A DNA stretch of 16,797 bases. It comes from Rhodospirillales bacterium. GTDB lineage: Bacteria > Pseudomonadota > Alphaproteobacteria > Rhodospirillales > JAPHTL01. Position numbers and translations under genes: made by a program. The stretch covers positions 1-16,797 of the forward strand of contig JAPHTL010000026.1 in assembly GCA_026193355.1 (NCBI GenBank), given 5' to 3'. Positions 13,120 to 16,797 of the stretch are shown one piece after another (positions within the stretch are counted from its first letter, which is position 1; the number at the start of each line of letters is the position of its first letter). A model generated the notes under the pieces. The model was not told where the DNA came from, made no database searches, and saw nothing but the letters and a program-made list of their open reading frames with translations.

Positions 13120-15264
13120 TCATTCGGCATCTTCCTTTTTCACTTCCGGCTCGATTTCCTCGCCGGTTTCCTGGTCGACGATCTTCATCGACAGCTTGAC
13201 CTTGCCGCGATCGTCAATACCGATGAGCTTCACCTTGACCTCATCGCCTTCCTGCACAACGTCGGTCACCTTCTCGACACGACGCGGGGCCAGCTGGCTG
13301 ATGTGCACGAGGCCATCACGGTTGCCCATGTAGTTCACGAAGGCGCCGAAATCCATGATCTTGACGACCTTGCCGTTATAGATACGGCCGACCTCGGGTT
13401 CCGCGGCGATGCCCTCGATCCATTCGATGGCCGCCTGGGCGGCGCGTTCGTCGACAGCCGCCACCTTGACGGTGCCGTCGTCGTCGATATCGATCTTGGC
13501 GCCGGTGGTCTCGGTGATCTCACGGATCATCTTGCCGCCCGGACCGATGATGTCGCGGATCTTGTCCTTGTTGACCTTCATCGTCGTGATGCGCGGCGCG
13601 TGGCTGCTGACCTCATGACGGGATTCGGACAGGGCCTTCTTCATCTCGCCAAGGATATGGATACGACCATCCTTCGCCTGGGCCAGCGCGGTCTTCATGA
13701 TCTCATCGGTGATCGAGGTGATCTTGATGTCCATCTGAAGAGAGGTGATGCCCGTCTCGGTTCCAGCCACCTTGAAGTCCATGTCGCCAAGGTGATCTTC
13801 GTCGCCGAGGATGTCGGAAAGGACGGCGACGCCGTCATCTTCCTTGATCAGGCCCATGGCAATACCGGCAACCGGCGCCTTGAGCGGCACACCGGCATCC
13901 ATCATCGACAGCGAGGCGCCGCAAACGGTCGCCATTGAGGAGGACCCGTTCGATTCCGTGATCTCGGAGACCACGCGCACCGTGTAGGGGAATTCCTCCT
14001 TGCTCGGCATCATCGGATGCAGGGCGCGCCAGGCAAGCTTGCCGTGGCCGACTTCACGCCGTCCGGTGAACCCGAAGCGACCGGCTTCACCGACCGAGTA
14101 TGGCGGGAAGTTGTAGTGCAGCATGAAGTGTTCGAAATAATCGCCGGTCAACGTATCGACCCGCTGCTCGTCCTGGCCTGTGCCCAGCGTCGCAACCGCG
14201 ATCGCCTGGGTTTCGCCACGGGTGAACAGCGCGCTGCCATGCGAACGGGGCAGAATACCCACTTCGCTGATGATCGGCCGAACCGTCTTGGTGTCGCGAC
14301 CGTCGATCCGCTTGCCCGTTTTCAGGATGTCACGACGAACGATGTTCTTCTCCAGGCTCTTGAAAGCGTCGCCCAGGATCTGGGAGACCAGCGCCTGGTC
14401 AAGGGATTCGTCGGCTTCCATGGTCTCGGTGACCTGCTTCTTGACGGCGGCAACCTTGTTCTGGCGCTCCATCTTGTCGCTTTCGGCATAGGCGGCGCGC
14501 AGACCGGCTTCGCCCAGTTCGACAACCTTCGCCTTGATCGCGTCCGTGCCTTCCGGAGGCTGCGGAATGTCGCGCGGCTCTTTCGCACAGGCTTCGGCCA
14601 GTTCGATGATCGCGTTGATCACGTCCTGGAACGCCTTGTGGCCAAACGTGACGGCGCCGAGCATGATTTCCTCGGAAAGCTCCTGGGCTTCCGATTCAAC
14701 CATCAGCACACCTTCAACGGTGCCCGCGACGATGAGGTCGAGGTCCGAATTGTCCATCTCATCGAGATAGGGGTTGAGGACGTATTCGCCGTCGATGTAA
14801 CCCACGCGGCAACCGCCGACCGGACCCATGAAGGGCAGGCCAGAAAGGGTCAGCGCCGCCGAGGTGCCGATCAGGGCGGGGATATCCGGGTTGTTTTCAA
14901 GATCGTGCGCCATGACGGTGCAGATGACCTGGGTTTCGCACTTGAAGCCCTTGGCGAACAGCGGCCGGATGGGCCGGTCGATCAGGCGAGAGGTCAGCGT
15001 CTCGTTGTCGCTCGGGCGTGCTTCACGCTTCAGGTAGCCGCCCGGGATCTTGCCCGCGGCATAGGCCTTTTCCTGGTAGTGAACGCTAAGCGGGAAAAAA
15101 TCCAGACCCGGACGCGGCGACTTTTCGCCGACAACCGTGCAAAGCACCTTTGTTTCGCCGTAGGTAACCATAACCGCGCCGTCGGCCTGACGGGCGACCT
15201 TGCCGGTTTCCAGAATCAGAGGGCGACCGCCCCATTCGATTTCCTTGCGGAATTCCTTGAACAT
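13120..15264 (-). CDS. pnp: Polyribonucleotide nucleotidyltransferase (PNPase)
   Basis: This 714-residue trimeric 3'-5' phosphorolytic exoribonuclease is a core of RNA turnover. It has two RNase PH domains separated by a helical domain (about residues 1-230, 230-310 and 310-550). A KH domain with IIGPGGKMIREI and an S1 domain with NGKVVKIMDFGAFVNYMGN close the protein, followed by a short acidic tail (EEIEPEVKKEDAE). The second RNase PH domain carries the catalytic stretch around DILGDEDHLGDMDFKVAGT. Start is ATG 15264 with GGAAAGAG just upstream; the in-frame extension to 15336 is not conserved. It follows rpsO after a 294-nt leader with several hairpins, as expected for a gene that controls its own mRNA. 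A terminator follows. Confidence 0.98.
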   Translation of the reverse strand: MFKEFRKEIEWGGRPLILETGKVARQADGAVMVTYGETKVLCTVVGEKSPRPGLDFFPLSVHYQEKAYAAGKIPGGYLKREARPSDNETLTSRLIDRPIRPLFAKGFKCETQVICTVMAHDLENNPDIPALIGTSAALTLSGLPFMGPVGGCRVGYIDGEYVLNPYLDEMDNSDLDLIVAGTVEGVLMVESEAQELSEEIMLGAVTFGHKAFQDVINAIIELAEACAKEPRDIPQPPEGTDAIKAKVVELGEAGLRAAYAESDKMERQNKVAAVKKQVTETMEADESLDQALVSQILGDAFKSLEKNIVRRDILKTGKRIDGRDTKTVRPIISEVGILPRSHGSALFTRGETQAIAVATLGTGQDEQRVDTLTGDYFEHFMLHYNFPPYSVGEAGRFGFTGRREVGHGKLAWRALHPMMPSKEEFPYTVRVVSEITESNGSSSMATVCGASLSMMDAGVPLKAPVAGIAMGLIKEDDGVAVLSDILGDEDHLGDMDFKVAGTETGITSLQMDIKITSITDEIMKTALAQAKDGRIHILGEMKKALSESRHEVSSHAPRITTMKVNKDKIRDIIGPGGKMIREITETTGAKIDIDDDGTVKVAAVDERAAQAAIEWIEGIAAEPEVGRIYNGKVVKIMDFGAFVNYMGNRDGLVHISQLAPRRVEKVTDVVQEGDEVKVKLIGIDDRGKVKLSMKIVDQETGEEIEPEVKKEDAE

Positions 15265-15558
15265 TCTCTTTCCTTCCACGTACGTACGGTGTGGCTGCCA
15301 TCGCGGCCGGGGGAGCGGCTTTTCCGCCCTGCCCATCGCGCCGCGTCTTCATGATCGGTCCCTGCCCGCTTCCCCCATTCCCGATAACGGGCGGAGCAAC
15401 GCGGACGAACCTGGCGACCACACGGATTGAAGACGGCCATCTTTGGCCTGGGATATCTTGCCTGCGGCTTGCGGAGCGTCGTACCCCGCACGAACAGATT
15501 TCAAAGGCCCTGCCGTCTCCATTCGGCCCGGTACGGCGTCCGTACCGGGCGTCTGGGA
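15265..15558 (-). promoter_or_regulatory. pnp leader / rpsO-pnp intergenic region
   Basis: This 294-nt gap encodes no conserved protein that I can see. On the minus strand it holds the rpsO 3' hairpin (15526-15550), a CCCG-ATAA-CGGG hairpin (15380-15391), and a CCAC/GTGG stem (15291-15294 with 15277-15280) enclosing the self-complementary CGTACGTACG next to the pnp ribosome site. A weak TTGAAA (15499-15504) could be a -35. In enterobacteria the equivalent leader is cut by RNase III and used by PNPase to repress itself; the same here is inference. Confidence 0.5.
15526..15550 (-). other. Perfect 10-bp hairpin at the rpsO 3' end
   Basis: GCCCGGTACG pairs perfectly with CGTACCGGGC around a five-base loop, eight nt after the rpsO stop. 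No T tract follows, so it is unlikely to be an efficient intrinsic terminator. Protection of the rpsO 3' end or an RNase processing site is more likely. Confidence 0.7.
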
Positions 15559-15828
15559 TTAGCGCCGCAGGCCCAAGCGCGCGATAAGATCTTCGTAGCG
15601 CTTCGCTTCTTTTCTTTTCAGGTAGTCGAGCAACCGCCGACGCTGACCAACCATTTTCAGCAGGCCACGACGGGAATGGAAATCCTTCTTGTGCTCTTTC
15701 ATATGCTCGGTGAGGTTCAAAATACGTTCCGTCAGGATCGCGACCTGCACCTCGGGGGAACCTGTATCCCCTTCCATCTTGGCGAAATCCTTGATGACCT
15801 CGCCCTTGCGTTCGGCTGTAATCGACAT
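15559..15828 (-). CDS. rpsO: 30S ribosomal protein S15
   Basis: S15 binds 16S rRNA early in assembly of the small subunit. The 89-residue protein has the standard length and the full family pattern, including GDTGSPEVQVAILTERI, HKKDFHSRRGLL and RRRLLDYLKRK. The ATG at 15828 has CGGAG about eight bases upstream. The longer in-frame extension upstream has no family similarity and overlaps the end of truB. It lies 61 nt after truB and 294 nt before pnp, the usual truB-rpsO-pnp order. A perfect hairpin follows its stop. Confidence 0.98.
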   Translation of the reverse strand: MSITAERKGEVIKDFAKMEGDTGSPEVQVAILTERILNLTEHMKEHKKDFHSRRGLLKMVGQRRRLLDYLKRKEAKRYEDLIARLGLRR

Positions 15829-15889
15829 CGTCAAACTCCGTTTCTTCAATGCGCGGTCCCGGCCCCGTTGGGCGCGGCGGTCCGCTTGG

Positions 15890-16797
15890 TTACAGGTTAA
15901 GAACCCGAACGGGACGGATTTCACCGCCTTCGATACGGGCCAGGGCCACCATCTTTCCGTCACACATGGCGCATACCGTTGCGCCCTGTGACAGTTCGGA
16001 AAGGGATGACCGGTTCGCCACGCGCAGCAGCGAAACGGATTGACCGTTCCGCATGTGGCGGGCCTCTGCTTCGGTCAGGGCCAGGGCCGGGATGTCGTCC
16101 AGCACGGTCTCGACCGGGAGCAGGAGCTCTTCGGCGGGCGCACTATGCCCAAAACTTTCAAGTTTATCCAGGGAAATCGCGTCTTTTTCGGAGAACCGCC
16201 CAACCGCTGTCCGGCGCAGTTCCGCGATGTGTCCGACGGTCCCGAGGCGCCGCGCAAGATCGCGGGCGATGGCGCGCATGTAGGTGCCCTTTCCGCAGAC
16301 CACGTCAAAGACCGCGTGGTCCTGATCGGGCATGTCGGCGAGGACAAGGCTTTCGATCCTCACCTTTCTCGATGCGAGGGTCACGTCCTTGTCTTCGCGG
16401 GCCAGTTTATAGGCCCTCTGGCCATTGATCTTGATCGCGGAAAAGGCCGGCGGAACCTGCTCGACCTCACCGATGAATTCGGGAAGAACCGCTTCGATTT
16501 GATCACGGTCGGGGCGTATATCACTTGTCTCGGTCACGACGCCCTCGGCATCGTCGGTATTGCGTTCCTCGCCCCAGCGCAGGGTGAAACGGTATCGTTT
16601 TGTGCCGTCCATCACGTAGGAAACGGTCTTGGTCGCCTCGCCCAGCGCGACGGGCAAAACACCGGTCGCCATGGGATCGAGCGTACCCCCATGCCCCACC
16701 TTGGCCGCATCGGTCAGGCGTCGAACCTTGCCCACAACCGCATTGGACGTCATTCCGGAAGGCTTTTCGATGATCAGCCAGCCGTGAATTGGCAGGC
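15890..16797 (-). CDS. truB: tRNA pseudouridine synthase B, 5' end outside window
   Basis: TruB makes pseudouridine 55 in the T loop of tRNAs. The frame runs to the window edge: upstream of the internal ATG at 16753 it reads LPIHGWLIIEKPSG, the conserved TruB N-terminus, so only the first few codons are missing. The catalytic aspartate is in GHGGTLDPMATG (codon 16676-16678). The KRYRFTLRWGEERNTDD and GKGTYMRAIARDL stretches are also family-conserved. The C-terminal part (LTEAEARHMRNGQSV through EIRPVRVLNL) fits the PUA-like tail. It precedes rpsO by 61 nt in the standard operon; the usual upstream partner rbfA would lie outside the window. Confidence 0.97.
   Translation of the reverse strand, partial: LPIHGWLIIEKPSGMTSNAVVGKVRRLTDAAKVGHGGTLDPMATGVLPVALGEATKTVSYVMDGTKRYRFTLRWGEERNTDDAEGVVTETSDIRPDRDQIEAVLPEFIGEVEQVPPAFSAIKINGQRAYKLAREDKDVTLASRKVRIESLVLADMPDQDHAVFDVVCGKGTYMRAIARDLARRLGTVGHIAELRRTAVGRFSEKDAISLDKLESFGHSAPAEELLLPVETVLDDIPALALTEAEARHMRNGQSVSLLRVANRSSLSELSQGATVCAMCDGKMVALARIEGGEIRPVRVLNL

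Noticed and set aside
14017..15354. 445-codon open frame on the plus strand opposite pnp
   Set aside because: Complementary-strand shadow of PNPase. The composition follows the reverse complement of pnp codons, and there is no ribosome site or promoter.

Overview
This is a GC-rich, gene-dense stretch of chromosome that looks alphaproteobacterial. The pointers are an Irr-type Fur-family regulator with a matching iron-control-element (ICE) dyad beside it, the ubiB-coaBC-dut gene order, and the truB-rpsO-pnp block. A Rhodospirillales-like host is plausible, but the sequence alone does not prove it. I see no mobile element, CRISPR array, tRNA or rRNA. Both ends cut through genes: ubiB at the left edge and truB at the right edge.

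Left part (1-5769, + strand). The rest of ubiB (ubiquinone biosynthesis) is followed by a tight coaBC-dut-Rrf2 run (4-nt overlap, then 2-nt gap). After a 125-nt gap holding a 21-bp dyad and a promoter-like -35 come cysK, a MoeB/ThiF-type E1-like enzyme and a DsrE-like protein. The last two overlap by 32 nt. These genes read as a cysteine/sulfur-transfer group, probably controlled by the Cys-free, CymR-like Rrf2 protein next to it (inference).

Middle (5793-8145). A D-2-hydroxyacid dehydrogenase (-) is divergent from an exported double-SH3 protein (+), whose promoter has a perfect TATAAT. The SH3 gene converges on the end of the next block.

Iron/peroxide block (7552-10604, - strand). The order of transcription is irr, a short rubrerythrin with no rubredoxin domain, a two-[4Fe-4S] heterodisulfide-reductase-like oxidoreductase, and a DUF3501 protein. 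Between irr and rubrerythrin lie an ICE-like Irr operator, a perfect TTGACA, and a strong terminator whose hairpin overlaps the presumed rubrerythrin promoter. A second terminator separates rubrerythrin from the oxidoreductase. This is the most interesting part of the window: a compact, apparently iron-controlled peroxide-reduction module with layered transcription control.

Right part (10751-16797, - strand). A nitronate-monooxygenase-family flavoprotein carries an unusual C-terminal four-cysteine motif. A glycerophosphodiester phosphodiesterase follows, and then the truB-rpsO-pnp block (translation and RNA turnover). That block has a hairpin-rich 294-nt pnp leader and a clear terminator after pnp.
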